A DNA stretch of 61,854 bases from CAYLNH01 sp964384625 (GCA_964384625.1 CAYLNH010000009.1:1-61854), one strand, 5' to 3'. Counted from the first letter of the stretch, positions 42,956-51,900 are shown. The notes: a model not told the origin generated them from the letters alone. Numbers and translations are program-made.

Positions 42956-44050
42956 ATGCTGTACATCAAAGTGCAGGCACACACCAAGGCCTTCCTGTTC
43001 AAGGACGGCGCCATCAAGGCAATCCTGGCTCAGGGACGGCATTTCATGAATCCGTTCAGTGACGTCAAGGTTGACCGGTCGGATGAACGCCAGTGCATGA
43101 TTCTGCATCCGGAGCTGGAGCAGATCGTGAAGTCCGGTTTGCTGGACGGTCTGGCGGACGTCGTGGACTTGAAGGACAACGAACGCGGTCTGCTGTGGAT
43201 CGACGGTCGTTTCAACCGCATCCTGCTGCCGGGGCTGCACGCCTTCTGGACGCAGTTCCACGACGTGCGCGTGGAGGTGGTGGACGCCGCCGAACCGCGC
43301 TTCAACCATCCGGAGCTGTTGACCATTACGAAGGCGCCGGGTGCGGATGCCGCGCTCAACGTCTTCGAAGTGGAAGACCGCCAGGCCTGCGTCTACTTCA
43401 AGAACGGCGCGTTCATCGACGTGTTGAAGCCGGGATTCTACGCCTTCTGGAAGAACGCCGCGAAGCTGAAGTTCTACCGCAAGGACATGCGTGAACGAGC
43501 CTTGGACGTGAGCGGTCAGGACATCATGACCGCCGACAAGGTGACGCTGCGGCTGAACGCCGTACTGGCGTTCCGTGTCGAGGATCCGCTGAAGGCAGTG
43601 ACCGCCGCGGAAGACGCCGACCTGGCGTTGTACCGCGAGGTCCAACTGGCTCTGCGTGCGGCAGTCGGCGCCCGTGAACTCGATGCACTTCTGACGCAGA
43701 AGGACGAGTTGATCGGCGAACTCGAAGGCGCCCTGCGCCGGAAGGCCGCCGAGTACGGTGTCGCCCTGTTGAGCATCGGTATCCGCGATGTCATCCTGCC
43801 GGGTGATATGAGGGAACTGCTCAACCGCGTCACCGAAGCCAAAAAGGCGGCGGAAGCCAACCTGATTGCGCGTCGCGAGGAAACCGCGGCGGTCCGCAGC
43901 CAGCACAACACCGCCAAGATGCTGGAAGGCAACCCGGTGCTCATGCGCATGCGTGAGCTGGAAGTTCTGGAGAAGATCGCGGCCACTTCAAAGCTCAACA
44001 TCGTGTTGGGCGAGAAGGGCCTGACCGATCAGATCCTGAACCTGGTATAA
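42956..44050 (+). CDS. SPFH/Band-7 domain protein (slipin-like)
   Basis: 364 residues. The C-terminal half is a clear SPFH domain (LDVSGQDIMTADKVTLRLNA, YREVQLALRAAVGARELDAL, LSIGIRDVILPGDMRELLN) with the usual helical tail (EAKKAAEANLIARREETAA). The N-terminal membrane hairpin of stomatins is missing. Instead a short motif of the form DGxxxxxLxxGxHxF occurs three times, near residues 17-32, 83-98 and 149-164. Members form ring oligomers at membranes; this version may attach through a partner. A strong Shine-Dalgarno precedes it and a terminator follows. Confidence 0.9.
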   Translation: MLYIKVQAHTKAFLFKDGAIKAILAQGRHFMNPFSDVKVDRSDERQCMILHPELEQIVKSGLLDGLADVVDLKDNERGLLWIDGRFNRILLPGLHAFWTQFHDVRVEVVDAAEPRFNHPELLTITKAPGADAALNVFEVEDRQACVYFKNGAFIDVLKPGFYAFWKNAAKLKFYRKDMRERALDVSGQDIMTADKVTLRLNAVLAFRVEDPLKAVTAAEDADLALYREVQLALRAAVGARELDALLTQKDELIGELEGALRRKAAEYGVALLSIGIRDVILPGDMRELLNRVTEAKKAAEANLIARREETAAVRSQHNTAKMLEGNPVLMRMRELEVLEKIAATSKLNIVLGEKGLTDQILNLV

Positions 44051-44059
44051 CCCATAACC

Positions 44060-44093
44060 GGCGGGAGTCAGCAATGGCTCCCGCCGTTTTACT
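44060..44093 (+). terminator. Rho-independent terminator of the slipin-like gene
   Basis: GGCGGGAGTCA (44060-44070) pairs with TGGCTCCCGCC (44075-44085) around a GCAA tetraloop (GNRA type), followed by GTTTTAC. Confidence 0.9.
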
Positions 44094-44103
44094 TTCCTGA
44101 CAT

Positions 44104-44565
44104 CTACTTCGTCAGGCGTTTGATCAGTTCCGCGTGTTGCGGGAACTGTTTGAGCAGCGTCTCCTGGTCGCCCGGTTCGAAGTCGGCGAAGTCGAAGCCG
44201 GGGGCAACGGTGCAGCCGACCAGGGCGAAGGAGTCCGGTTCGTCGACTGTCGCGCCAAACCAGGATCCCGCCGACACGACGCGTTGGAACGCGCCCGGCC
44301 CGAGGTTCAACGGCTGGTATTCGCCCGCGTCGTTGATGACGTGGATCGTCAACGACGAGCCCCGATAGAAGTGCCAGATCTCGTCGGACTTGATGCGATG
44401 GAACGCCGACACCTGATCGCTCTTCAGCAGGAAGTAGATGGCGGTGGCATAACTGCGGTCGAGCTCGGCAATGCGGGCCGCAGCCCGGTAGGTCTCGCGG
44501 TAGTAGCCGCCTTCCGGATGCGGGTGGAGGTCAAGGTATTGGATGAGTTCTTCAGCCGGGATCAT
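44104..44565 (-). CDS. Cupin family protein (DUF985)
   Basis: 153 residues, the full length of the DUF985/Cupin_5 family. Characteristic segments are LHPHPEGGYYRETYRA at the start, AIYFLLKSDQVSAFHRIKSDEIWHFYRGSSL in the beta barrel, and SWFGATVDEPDSFALVGCTVAPGFDFADFE. Biochemical function is not established; structures show a single cupin barrel. Its start overlaps the hemE stop as ATGA, so it is translated with HemE. Confidence 0.93.
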   Translation of the reverse strand: MIPAEELIQYLDLHPHPEGGYYRETYRAAARIAELDRSYATAIYFLLKSDQVSAFHRIKSDEIWHFYRGSSLTIHVINDAGEYQPLNLGPGAFQRVVSAGSWFGATVDEPDSFALVGCTVAPGFDFADFEPGDQETLLKQFPQHAELIKRLTK

Positions 44566-45608
44566 TTGCGTGCCCTGGTGTGGGTGTGAACGAAATCGAC
44601 GAGTGCTTTGATATTCTCGAGCGACGTTTCTTTGAATACGCCATGCCCCAGGTTCATGACATGTCCGGGCCGGCCGTTGACCGCGTCCAGGAGGCGTGCC
44701 ACCTGGATCTTCATTTCATTGACAGGTCCCAGCAGCAGCGCTGGATCCAGGTTTCCCTGGACGGCGACGTCGGTGCCGAGCTGGTCCCAGGCATCAAGCA
44801 GATCGATGCGCCAGTCGATGCCGATGACATCGCCGCCGGCCTCGCGGAACAGCGGCAGATACGCCGACCCGCGCGTGCCGAAGCTGATCAGCGGCACGGT
44901 GGGGCAGGCTTCTTTCACCTGGTTGATCAGGCGTTGCGTGTGCGGCAGCACGAATTCGCGAAAATCGTAGGGGCTCAATGTGCCGACCCAGGAATCAAAG
45001 ATCTGCAGAGCCTTGGCCCCGGCCTTTACCTGGGCAATCAGGTAGTCGCCGACTTGCCGAGTCAGTTTTTCCATCAGCTTGTGCCACCATCGGCGATCGC
45101 CGTACATCAGGGCTTTGACCAGTTTATAGTGCTTCGGCCGATGCCCTTCGATTGCATAGCTGGCCAGCGTGAACGGGGCGCCGGAAAAGCCGATGACCGG
45201 TACGACGCCACGCAGTTCACGACAGCTTTCCCGCAGCGACTTAAGGACCTCCTTGGCGGCGGTCTCCGGCGGCGGCGTGATCAGTGACTCAATGTCGGCA
45301 TGCGAACGGATCCGGCGTTCGATGATGCCGCCCTTGCCGTCTTCAAAGCGGAGCGGTACGCCCATGCCTTCAAGGACGATCAAGACGTCACTGCAGGCGA
45401 TGGCGGCATCCACCCCGAACTCATCAACGGGCAGACGCACAACCTGAACCGCAAGCTCCGGTGTTTTGATCAGGTCCATCAAGCCATGCTTGCCGAGCAA
45501 CTCACCGTAGTCCGGCAAGTGCCGGCCGGCCTGACGCATGAGCCAGATCGGGGTGCAGTCCGTCTTTTCCCGGCGGCAGGCTTTCAGAAAACGGTCAGCT
45601 TGTGACAT
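44562..45608 (-). CDS. hemE: Uroporphyrinogen III decarboxylase (HemE)
   Basis: Converts uroporphyrinogen III to coproporphyrinogen III in haem synthesis. The 348-residue product has the HemE signature PIWLMRQAGRHLPDY, the conserved CSDVLI and SGAPFTLASYAIEG segments, QIFDSWVGTLSPYDF and GHVMNLGHGVFKET at the C-terminus. This is the true HemE, unlike the UroD-like protein at 24367. AGAGGA lies five bases before the ATG. No other haem gene is near; the cupin gene is coupled to it. Confidence 0.97.
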   Translation of the reverse strand: MSQADRFLKACRREKTDCTPIWLMRQAGRHLPDYGELLGKHGLMDLIKTPELAVQVVRLPVDEFGVDAAIACSDVLIVLEGMGVPLRFEDGKGGIIERRIRSHADIESLITPPPETAAKEVLKSLRESCRELRGVVPVIGFSGAPFTLASYAIEGHRPKHYKLVKALMYGDRRWWHKLMEKLTRQVGDYLIAQVKAGAKALQIFDSWVGTLSPYDFREFVLPHTQRLINQVKEACPTVPLISFGTRGSAYLPLFREAGGDVIGIDWRIDLLDAWDQLGTDVAVQGNLDPALLLGPVNEMKIQVARLLDAVNGRPGHVMNLGHGVFKETSLENIKALVDFVHTHTRARK

Positions 45609-45643
45609 GTGTTCCTCTCAGTCGTCTCAATAATCGGTAATCA

Positions 45644-45768
45644 GCATTCAGTCATTGATGTCCCCGACAGAAGTCGGGGGAGGCGCGGTCGAGACGACCG
45701 CGGCCACGCTCGGAAGCAGACTGTCTGAGACGGTCCGCAGGACTTCTGTCGGGTGCATTCAGTCATTG
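45644..45768. mobile_element. Small folded element flanked by 14-base direct repeats (MITE-like)
   Basis: GCATTCAGTCATTG flanks both sides (45644-45657 and 45755-45768). Just inside are inverted copies of a 13-mer, CCCGACAGAAGTC (45663-45675) and GACTTCTGTCGGG (45741-45753), and the middle holds a GCGGTC/GACCGC hairpin. The arrangement resembles a miniature inverted-repeat element within target duplications. It encodes nothing. Confidence 0.45.
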
Positions 45769-45781
45769 GTCATTGACGAAG

Positions 45782-45802
45782 TTCCTGAGCCCCGTCGAAG
45801 GG
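45782..45802. repeat. Variant of the CCTTCGAC/GCTCAGGA intergenic motif
   Basis: The sequence TTCCTGAGCCCCGTCGAAGG resembles, on the other strand, the CCTTCGACAGGCTCAGGA motif that is widespread between genes in many uncultured bacteria. Identification is from memory of that motif. Confidence 0.45.
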
Positions 45803-45883
45803 GGCATTGGTCCCGCATCGATCACTGGTTACTCTTTTCTGAACAGCCGTCCGAAAATGTATCATGAGCAGGTGTCTCGGCGA

Positions 45884-45919
45884 AGCCCCGACTCTCAAGA
45901 GGTCGGGGCGAAGACGGAT
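45884..45919. repeat. 36-base hairpin repeat, copy B
   Basis: Matches 37130-37165 with two mismatches and has the same CCCCGAC/GTCGGGG stem. Here it is not next to a start codon. Confidence 0.8.
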
Positions 45920-46020
45920 CCCTGCTCATGCCCCGGAGCACAAGCAGGGATGCTGGTGATACAATCGGAGTTCGCGCCTGTTCAGTCGCTCACGGAGTGA
46001 GAAAATCATCGGGGCGCTGA

Positions 46021-47016
46021 TTACTGATTACTGGTTCTGTACCATTCGATCGTGCGGCGCAGACCTTCCTCGTTGTCGATTTTCGGGTTGTAGCCGAAGT
46101 CCTCGCGGGCCCGAGTGATGTCAAAGTAATGCGAAGTCGCAAAATTGCTCGCCAGAAACCGGGTCAATCGCGGTTCTCCGAGGAAAGGCAGCAGGCGGTA
46201 CACGGTCTCCATGACGCCGCCGATGAACACGGCTTTGCCGGCCGAGATGTGTTTGGTCGGCAGCGGCAGATCCAAACGGCGCAGGAGTTCATCGATCCAG
46301 TCCCACATGTTCACCGGGGCGCCGTCGCTGATGAAATAGGCGTGGCCGGCGACGGGCGAATCCGGCGCCAGCTTGTCGGCGGCCCGCAGATGGGCGTCGG
46401 CGCCGTTCTCGACATAGGTCAGGTCGACCAGGTTTGTGCCGTCGCCGACGCGGACAAGTTTACCGGCGCGGGCGCGTTGGGCCAGCATGGGGATGATATG
46501 CGAGTCTCTGGGGCCCCAGATGATGTGCGGCCGCAGCGAGCAGGTGGACAGGGCGTCGTCGTTGGCGGCCAGGACCTCCTTCTCGGCGATCATCTTGGTG
46601 GCGGGATAATGCGCCAGATACTTGTCCGGATAGGGTTGCGATTCGTCGACGCCTTCGAGGTCGCCCATAGGGAACACGACGCTGGGGGTGCTGGTGTAGA
46701 TCAGTCTGGGCACGCCGTGGGCCCGGCAGCCGGCCAGAACATTGCGGGTGCCGGTGACGTTGATGTCGAAGAACTGCTGGTATCTGCCCCAGACGGCGGC
46801 CAGCGAGGCGACATGGAAAACCGCGTCCATCCCGGTGCAGGCGTTTCTGACGGCGTCGGCATCGCGCAGGTCGGCGCGGACACAGTCGACGCCGAGTTGC
46901 TTGAGTTCGGGGTAATCGCCGCGCGCCAGGCTGCGGACGTCATCGCCGCGGGCGATCAGTTTTTCAACGATGTAGCGGGCGAGGAAACCACCGCCCCCCG
47001 TGACGAGGGCTTTCAT
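46021..47016 (-). CDS. NAD(P)-dependent 3-beta-HSD family reductase (OleD-like)
   Basis: 331 residues, extended SDR. It has the dinucleotide motif ALVTGGGGFLARYIVEKL at the N-terminus, the acidic VRADLRDADAV, and the catalytic Tyr-Lys pair in AHYPATKMIAEK. Sequence and pairing with the ligase upstream match OleD, which reduces 2-alkyl-3-keto acids to beta-hydroxy acids in long-chain olefin synthesis. Start ATG 47016 overlaps the stop of the ligase gene as ATGA. OleA and OleB are not in the window. Confidence 0.85.
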   Translation of the reverse strand: MKALVTGGGGFLARYIVEKLIARGDDVRSLARGDYPELKQLGVDCVRADLRDADAVRNACTGMDAVFHVASLAAVWGRYQQFFDINVTGTRNVLAGCRAHGVPRLIYTSTPSVVFPMGDLEGVDESQPYPDKYLAHYPATKMIAEKEVLAANDDALSTCSLRPHIIWGPRDSHIIPMLAQRARAGKLVRVGDGTNLVDLTYVENGADAHLRAADKLAPDSPVAGHAYFISDGAPVNMWDWIDELLRRLDLPLPTKHISAGKAVFIGGVMETVYRLLPFLGEPRLTRFLASNFATSHYFDITRAREDFGYNPKIDNEEGLRRTIEWYRTSNQ

Positions 47017-48758
47017 TGCGAAAGCATCTCCAGGGCCCATTGGGCCAGACGTTCACGGTTGATCTTGGCATTATGCCGCACGTCAACCGGTAGTTCTTCG
47101 TTGAACAAAATGGTCTGGATCATCCGCGTGGCATCGTGTTTCTCGGCGACTTTCAACAAGGCGTTGCGCAGGATTTTCTGTTTATCCGGGGGCGGCAGTT
47201 CCTCGCCGGTCGGTTCCACCACGAGCACCGGCAACTGGTTATATCGCGACGGGCCGACGCCGACCAGGGCGCAGCGATAGACGTCGGGATGTTCGTTGAA
47301 CACGGCTTCACAACCGAGGGTGTAGAGCCGGCGGCCTGGGATTTCGACGCGGATCGGCCGGCTCGGCGGCAGGGAGATATATTGCACGCGGCCTTCGATT
47401 TCAATGCGCTGGGAGCGCCGGCCCAAGAGCCAGAGGCGCCCGCGCTTGTCGAAGTAGCCCAAGTCTCCGATCCGGTGCCAGAAGGGGCCGTCGATGTCTT
47501 CGGTCTCGTAGATCTTGTGGGCTTCGTCGTGATGCGGCGTACGGAAATAGGCCGGGCTGACATTGGCGCCTTTGACCACGATTTCGCCGATGCGGCCCGG
47601 CGGCAGGACCTCGGCGTAGCTCCAGTACGGGATGGGGTCGTCGGATACGGCGATAATCTCGATGTCAACCCCCGGCAGCGGTTCGCCCACGCAGAAGCCG
47701 CGGCCGCGGGACGTGAGTTCGCAGGTTTCCTCGAGCATCAGCGTGCCGCGGAAAGAGGTGACCGGCAGGCATTCGGTGGCGCCGTAGGGGGTGTAAATGT
47801 CGCCGTCCTCCGGCAGGACGCTGCCGAGCATGCGGACGTGCAGGTAGGCGGGCACCGGCGCGCCGGCCATGAAGACTTTCTTCAACGAGTCGAAGCGCAC
47901 CTTATTCTGCTGGCACCAATAGCTGACCACGGCCCACAGCGCCGGCGACCCGAAACTGATGGTTGGTTTATGCTCGCGCACCAGCGAGGCGATGTTCTTC
48001 GGCTCGACGTCGATCGGCGAGGTATAGTCCATGTCCGGGAAGACCACGGTGCAGCCCATCGACAGCGTGTAGAGGCTGAACAACATGAAGGCCGGCATAT
48101 CGATGTCGTCCTCGGTCAGCTCATAGGCGGTCTGCAGCAGTTCGCGTTGGCGGCAGAACATGCCGTGGGTGTACACGACGCCTTTCGGCGGTCCGGTACT
48201 GCCGCTGGTGAAGACGATGGCGGCCGGGTCGTCCGGCCGGGTGGCGATTGCGGGGATCGGGCCGTCGCGCACGTCAATGTCGTTCAGGTTGTTGCCGCCC
48301 CAGACAAAGCTGCTGCCGATGGTCACCTTGATCTTGACGGACTTGAAGTATTTCCGATACAGCAGTTTGGCCGCCTGCGCCCTGGCGACGCCGACAAATG
48401 CTTCGGGCGCCGAGAGTTCGACGCAGCTGAGCATCTTTTCTTTGCCGATGCCCGGGTCGATCAACACCGGCACGGCGCCGATCTTGAACAGCGCGAAGAC
48501 AAGGGGAAGAAATTCAAGGCAGGGGCTGACCATGTAGCTGACGCGCATGCCGGGGGTCACCCCGATCTTCAGGAACCCGCGGGCGAAGGCATCGATCTGG
48601 TCGTTCAATTCCCGGTAGGTAAGCCTGGAATAGGTGATATTCCCTTCGCCGTCGTTGCTCTCGGGAAACAGAACCGCTGTCTTGTCCGGGGTGCGCTCGG
48701 CGTATTCCGGGATGAATGCGGCCAAATTGGCAATATTGTCGCCGGGGGTGTCACTCAT
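47013..48758 (-). CDS. AMP-dependent ligase of the OleC (beta-lactone synthetase) type
   Basis: 581 residues, ANL superfamily. P-loop IVFTSGSTGPPKGVVYTHGMF, the adenylate-binding IYTPYGATECLPV, and RIGDLGYFDKRGRLWLLGRRS are intact. FCVGEPLPGVDIEIIAVSDDPIPYW and the C-terminal DVRHNAKINRERLAQWA are as in OleC proteins, which close beta-hydroxy acids to beta-lactones. Function is inferred from this and from the overlapping OleD-like gene. A different acyl ligase cannot be excluded. Confidence 0.86.
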   Translation of the reverse strand: MSDTPGDNIANLAAFIPEYAERTPDKTAVLFPESNDGEGNITYSRLTYRELNDQIDAFARGFLKIGVTPGMRVSYMVSPCLEFLPLVFALFKIGAVPVLIDPGIGKEKMLSCVELSAPEAFVGVARAQAAKLLYRKYFKSVKIKVTIGSSFVWGGNNLNDIDVRDGPIPAIATRPDDPAAIVFTSGSTGPPKGVVYTHGMFCRQRELLQTAYELTEDDIDMPAFMLFSLYTLSMGCTVVFPDMDYTSPIDVEPKNIASLVREHKPTISFGSPALWAVVSYWCQQNKVRFDSLKKVFMAGAPVPAYLHVRMLGSVLPEDGDIYTPYGATECLPVTSFRGTLMLEETCELTSRGRGFCVGEPLPGVDIEIIAVSDDPIPYWSYAEVLPPGRIGEIVVKGANVSPAYFRTPHHDEAHKIYETEDIDGPFWHRIGDLGYFDKRGRLWLLGRRSQRIEIEGRVQYISLPPSRPIRVEIPGRRLYTLGCEAVFNEHPDVYRCALVGVGPSRYNQLPVLVVEPTGEELPPPDKQKILRNALLKVAEKHDATRMIQTILFNEELPVDVRHNAKINRERLAQWALEMLSQ

Positions 48759-48926
48759 GCTGATCGTTGGCGCGGCGCCGTCTTTCTCCCTGGGGCCTAT
48801 ACTAAAAGACCAAGCTTAAAAAATGTACTCGGTCAGCCCGGATTTTCAACCCGCTTGAGGCAAATTCAGACGTTCGCCACCCCCGCGTGTGCACTGCTTT
48901 GCCGGTGAAAATCACCGGCTTCGGGA

Positions 48927-50015
48927 TCAGGTGATTCGAATGACGGACGAGAGCCGGAACGGGGCCAGGGCGGCCGGGTCCGGGCGGGTAAACCCGGCGG
49001 CGTCGGCCGCCGGCACCAGGCGGCCGCCGGATATTTCAACCGGCGGCAGGGGCTGGGCCCGCAGGTGGCCGGACCCGAGCGCATGCGGATGGGTCATGCC
49101 CGGTGCCGTGGCCAATTCGGCGTTGACGGCGGCGCCGAGACTGCTCTCCAGCATACTGCCGACCCAGCAGCCGATGCGCCTGTGACGGCAGAGCGTCAGG
49201 ATTTCGAGGGCTGCTCCCAGGCCGCCGACCCGCCCGGGCTTCAGATTGATGATGCGGCAGGCCCCGGTTTCGATTGCCGCCGCCGCATCGTTTCGGGAAC
49301 AGATGCTCTCGTCCAGACAGATCGGCGTTTGCAGCCGCGCCTGCAGTTGTGCGTGTCCTTCCAGGTCTGCCGGCGGCAACGGCTGTTCGATCATCTCCAG
49401 GCGCAGTGGTTCAAGGGCCAGCAGCCGATCCAGGTCGGTTCGGCGGTAGGCGCCGTTGCAGTCAACCTGCAGCGGCAGCGTGGGGAACCGCCGCCGGACC
49501 GCCTGCAGCAGCTCGAGGTCCCGGCCGGGGTGGATCTTGAGCTTCACGCGCGGCGCCGCGGCATTGGCCGCAACCGCCGCCAGGAGGTCCTCGAGACCGG
49601 ACTGAACGCTGACGGCGGCGCCGACCGCGACGGCGGCGTCGCCGCCGTCGAACAACCGCCGCAGCGGGACGTCGCGGCGGACCGCCTGCAGCACCCACCA
49701 GCAAGTGTCCAACGCGGCCCGGGAGAAGTTGCGGCCGGCATCGGCGGGCAGGGCTTCCTGGAGTTCCGCCGGCGTCGTGATCTCGACGCCGAGCACGGCC
49801 GGCGCCAGTTCCGCCAGATGCTCAATCACCGCCGCCGCCGGTTCCGGGTAGTACTCCGACATGGCCGGCGGACAGGACTCGACCCAGGCGCTGTGGTCGC
49901 CGGCGCCGGCCCGGAGGTAGATTGTCTCCACGGTGTCGATCACGCCGCGGGCGGTGGCCCACGGCGACCGCAGCGGGAACGCCAGATGATGGATTTCAAG
50001 GGAGTCGATTCGCAT
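48927..50015 (-). CDS. Enolase-superfamily protein (OSBS / N-succinylamino acid racemase / dipeptide epimerase type)
   Basis: 362 residues. The muconate-lactonising subgroup residues are all present: K158-x-K160 (VKLKIHP), metal ligands D185 (QVDCNGAY), E210 (EMIEQPL) and D235 (LDES), and K259 (NLKPGRVGG). This set serves o-succinylbenzoate synthase, N-succinylamino acid racemase and dipeptide epimerases alike, so the reaction cannot be fixed. No menaquinone or murein-peptide genes are adjacent. ATG 50015 is chosen as the family start; no good Shine-Dalgarno precedes it. Confidence 0.85.
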   Translation of the reverse strand: MRIDSLEIHHLAFPLRSPWATARGVIDTVETIYLRAGAGDHSAWVESCPPAMSEYYPEPAAAVIEHLAELAPAVLGVEITTPAELQEALPADAGRNFSRAALDTCWWVLQAVRRDVPLRRLFDGGDAAVAVGAAVSVQSGLEDLLAAVAANAAAPRVKLKIHPGRDLELLQAVRRRFPTLPLQVDCNGAYRRTDLDRLLALEPLRLEMIEQPLPPADLEGHAQLQARLQTPICLDESICSRNDAAAAIETGACRIINLKPGRVGGLGAALEILTLCRHRRIGCWVGSMLESSLGAAVNAELATAPGMTHPHALGSGHLRAQPLPPVEISGGRLVPAADAAGFTRPDPAALAPFRLSSVIRIT

Positions 50016-50102
50016 GGCAGCAAAGAGAAACGGTGGACGGCGATGATGCAAGGGCGCCGGCGCCGCAAAGCGTCCGCCGGCAGCGGCGGGTTCGCGCCTG
50101 CG

Positions 50103-51161
50103 TCACTCGCGGTCGAGATCATCGAGGAATCGGTCGATCATCGAAGAGCTCTTGGTTGCCCCGCGGTCTTTGAGCAGTTTGGCGGCTTTGCCGGTGGCGT
50201 AGTCCAGCGGGAGGCGGCCCTCGTTGTCCCGCGCGTTCACCTCGGCGCCGTGCTCGAGCAGCAGGATGGTGATTTCCAGGTTGTTGTTGGTGACGGCATA
50301 GTGCAGCGGCGTCCAGCCGTCTTTGTCGGCCACGGCGACTTTCGCGTTCCGTTCCACCAGCAGTTCGACGGCTTCCTGGGAGCCGCGCATCACAGCCATA
50401 TGCAGGGGCGTCATGGAGCCGAGCCGCAGGGCTTCGATCCTGCCGCCCTGATCGAGCAGCAGTTTCATGACGTTCACGTGGTTGTTCCGTGCCGCCAGAT
50501 GCAGCGGGGTTTCATGCTTGTGGTTGAAGATATTGGCATCGACGCCTTTGCCGAGCAGTGCCTTGACCAACCGCACATGGCCGTTGGCCGCCGCCGCCAG
50601 CAGCAGTTGCTCGCCGTCCCGTTGGACATTGACCATGGCGCCGGCCTGCAGCAGCAATGCAACGATCTCCTCCCGGTTCCCGGCGACCGCCAGGACCAAC
50701 GGCGATTCGCCCGTGTTGGTCCGGACATTGACGTCGGCGCCGTATTCCAGCAGGAGCCGGGTTTCGCGGCCGCGGCCGTGTTCCGCCGCCAGGTGCAGGG
50801 GGGCGCCGCCCGGCACGCTCAAGGCATTCGGGTCGGCATCGGCGGCGAGCATGGCTTCGACCATGCGGCTCCGGCCGCGGACCACGGCCAGGCCGAGTGG
50901 GGTATATTCCACCGGCAGCGGCTCCAGTCGATCGTCCGGGTCGGCCTCGTGATGGATCACCAGTTCATAGTAGATCGAACGCTGTTCCAGCTGGTCCGGG
51001 TCCCAGCGCAGGATGTAGTCCACCGCGTCGTTGTCGCCAAGCGCGACAAAAGCCAGCAGATTCATCCGCTCTGCGGCATAGCGGTTCAGCCAGAAATGGA
51101 CGAAAATGCCGAAACCGCCGAGCACCACAGCGATGAGAATGGATGTCGGGAGCCGTTTCAT
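50103..51161 (-). CDS. Membrane-anchored ankyrin-repeat protein
   Basis: 352 residues. An N-terminal membrane anchor (PTSILIAVVLGGFGIFVHFWL) is followed from about residue 85 by at least seven ankyrin repeats, e.g. APLHLAAEHGRGRETRLLLE, TPLHLAARNNHVNVMKLLLD, TPLHMAVMRGSQEAVELLVE, TPLHYAVTNNNLEITILLLE. It is a protein-binding scaffold facing the periplasm or cytoplasm; the partner is unknown. Confidence 0.9.
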   Translation of the reverse strand: MKRLPTSILIAVVLGGFGIFVHFWLNRYAAERMNLLAFVALGDNDAVDYILRWDPDQLEQRSIYYELVIHHEADPDDRLEPLPVEYTPLGLAVVRGRSRMVEAMLAADADPNALSVPGGAPLHLAAEHGRGRETRLLLEYGADVNVRTNTGESPLVLAVAGNREEIVALLLQAGAMVNVQRDGEQLLLAAAANGHVRLVKALLGKGVDANIFNHKHETPLHLAARNNHVNVMKLLLDQGGRIEALRLGSMTPLHMAVMRGSQEAVELLVERNAKVAVADKDGWTPLHYAVTNNNLEITILLLEHGAEVNARDNEGRLPLDYATGKAAKLLKDRGATKSSSMIDRFLDDLDRE

Positions 51162-51234
51162 CAGGTCTCACAAGTACTCCGTTGATTGGCGCGGATCAAC
51201 TCGAAAGGAGTTGCAGCAGACTTGCCGAGCGACC

Positions 51235-51900
51235 TCAGTCATCCACCGTGGAAGAGCGGTCGCCCCACTTTCCGTTTGCATAGGCACGGACTTCAGCCGC
51301 CAGCCGGCGGTCGGCGGCGGTGAGTTTGCGGCGCTGCAGATAGACGTGGAGGAAGTGGAGCTGTTCCCGCTGCGTGCACCATTTGCGGGCGTCCTTGTAG
51401 AGGAACGCCAGCTCCTTGACCACCAGATAGCGGCGGCGGACCGCCGTCGGCCTGATGATGCAGCTGGTGACGTCGATAAAGTAGATCCGCGGTTCCTCGA
51501 GCTGATCCCGCTGCACCAGAACATTGCGGAAGTTCAGGTTGAGATGGAAGAAATCGTTCTCGTGCATGACCCGCACCCAGTGGGCAATCTGCCCGCTGAC
51601 CGCCAGCCGGAACCGGCGGTTGGCGCGGATCTCGGCGTATTCATCCAGACACATCAGATAGCGGATATCCGTCGTGTCCGCCAACTTCTCCATCGAGATC
51701 GACGAATAGGTGAGCAGCCCCAGGGCGTTGCGGTGATCCTCGAACTCGAGACCGCCGGGGCAGGGCACGCCGATCCGGCGCATATACTCGTAGTTGTGAT
51801 ATTCGCGCTTGGACTTCGACGCGCGAAGCCGCTTCCAGAAGCGCCAGCCGTAGCTTTCGACGTAGTCCCGGACCTTGGTGAATCTATCGGCTTCGGTCAC
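51235..51900 (-). CDS. WaaP/Kdo-kinase-like protein with atypical catalytic loop
   Basis: 221 residues, kinase-like fold. Candidate ATP-lysine region WKRLRASKSKREYHNYEYM; catalytic loop H119-L-N121-LNFRN126 (FHLNLNFRNVLV) where kinases have H-x-D; and the metal-binding Asp143 in IYFIDVTSC. Asn replaces the catalytic Asp, so it may be a pseudokinase or use another base. Relatives phosphorylate lipopolysaccharide core sugars. GTG start with AAGG upstream; its first 17 bases overlap the end of the phytase gene. Confidence 0.8.
   Translation of the reverse strand: MTEADRFTKVRDYVESYGWRFWKRLRASKSKREYHNYEYMRRIGVPCPGGLEFEDHRNALGLLTYSSISMEKLADTTDIRYLMCLDEYAEIRANRRFRLAVSGQIAHWVRVMHENDFFHLNLNFRNVLVQRDQLEEPRIYFIDVTSCIIRPTAVRRRYLVVKELAFLYKDARKWCTQREQLHFLHVYLQRRKLTAADRRLAAEVRAYANGKWGDRSSTVDD

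Larger units (their letters stand above)
45609..46020. other. Intergenic repeat mosaic
   Basis: About 410 bases without a gene, built largely of short repeats and hairpins: the folded element at 45644-45768, the motif at 45782-45802, the hairpin repeat at 45884-45919, a CCCTGCT/AGCAGGG stem near 45919-45950 and a TGATTAC duplication near 46018-46033. Confidence 0.6.

Noticed and set aside
42416..43906. 496-codon minus-strand open frame across the tRNA and slipin genes
   Set aside because: Part of its translation (GIEPATVGFTVRCSTQLSYP) is the familiar antisense shadow of a tRNA gene, and the rest is antisense to the SPFH gene.
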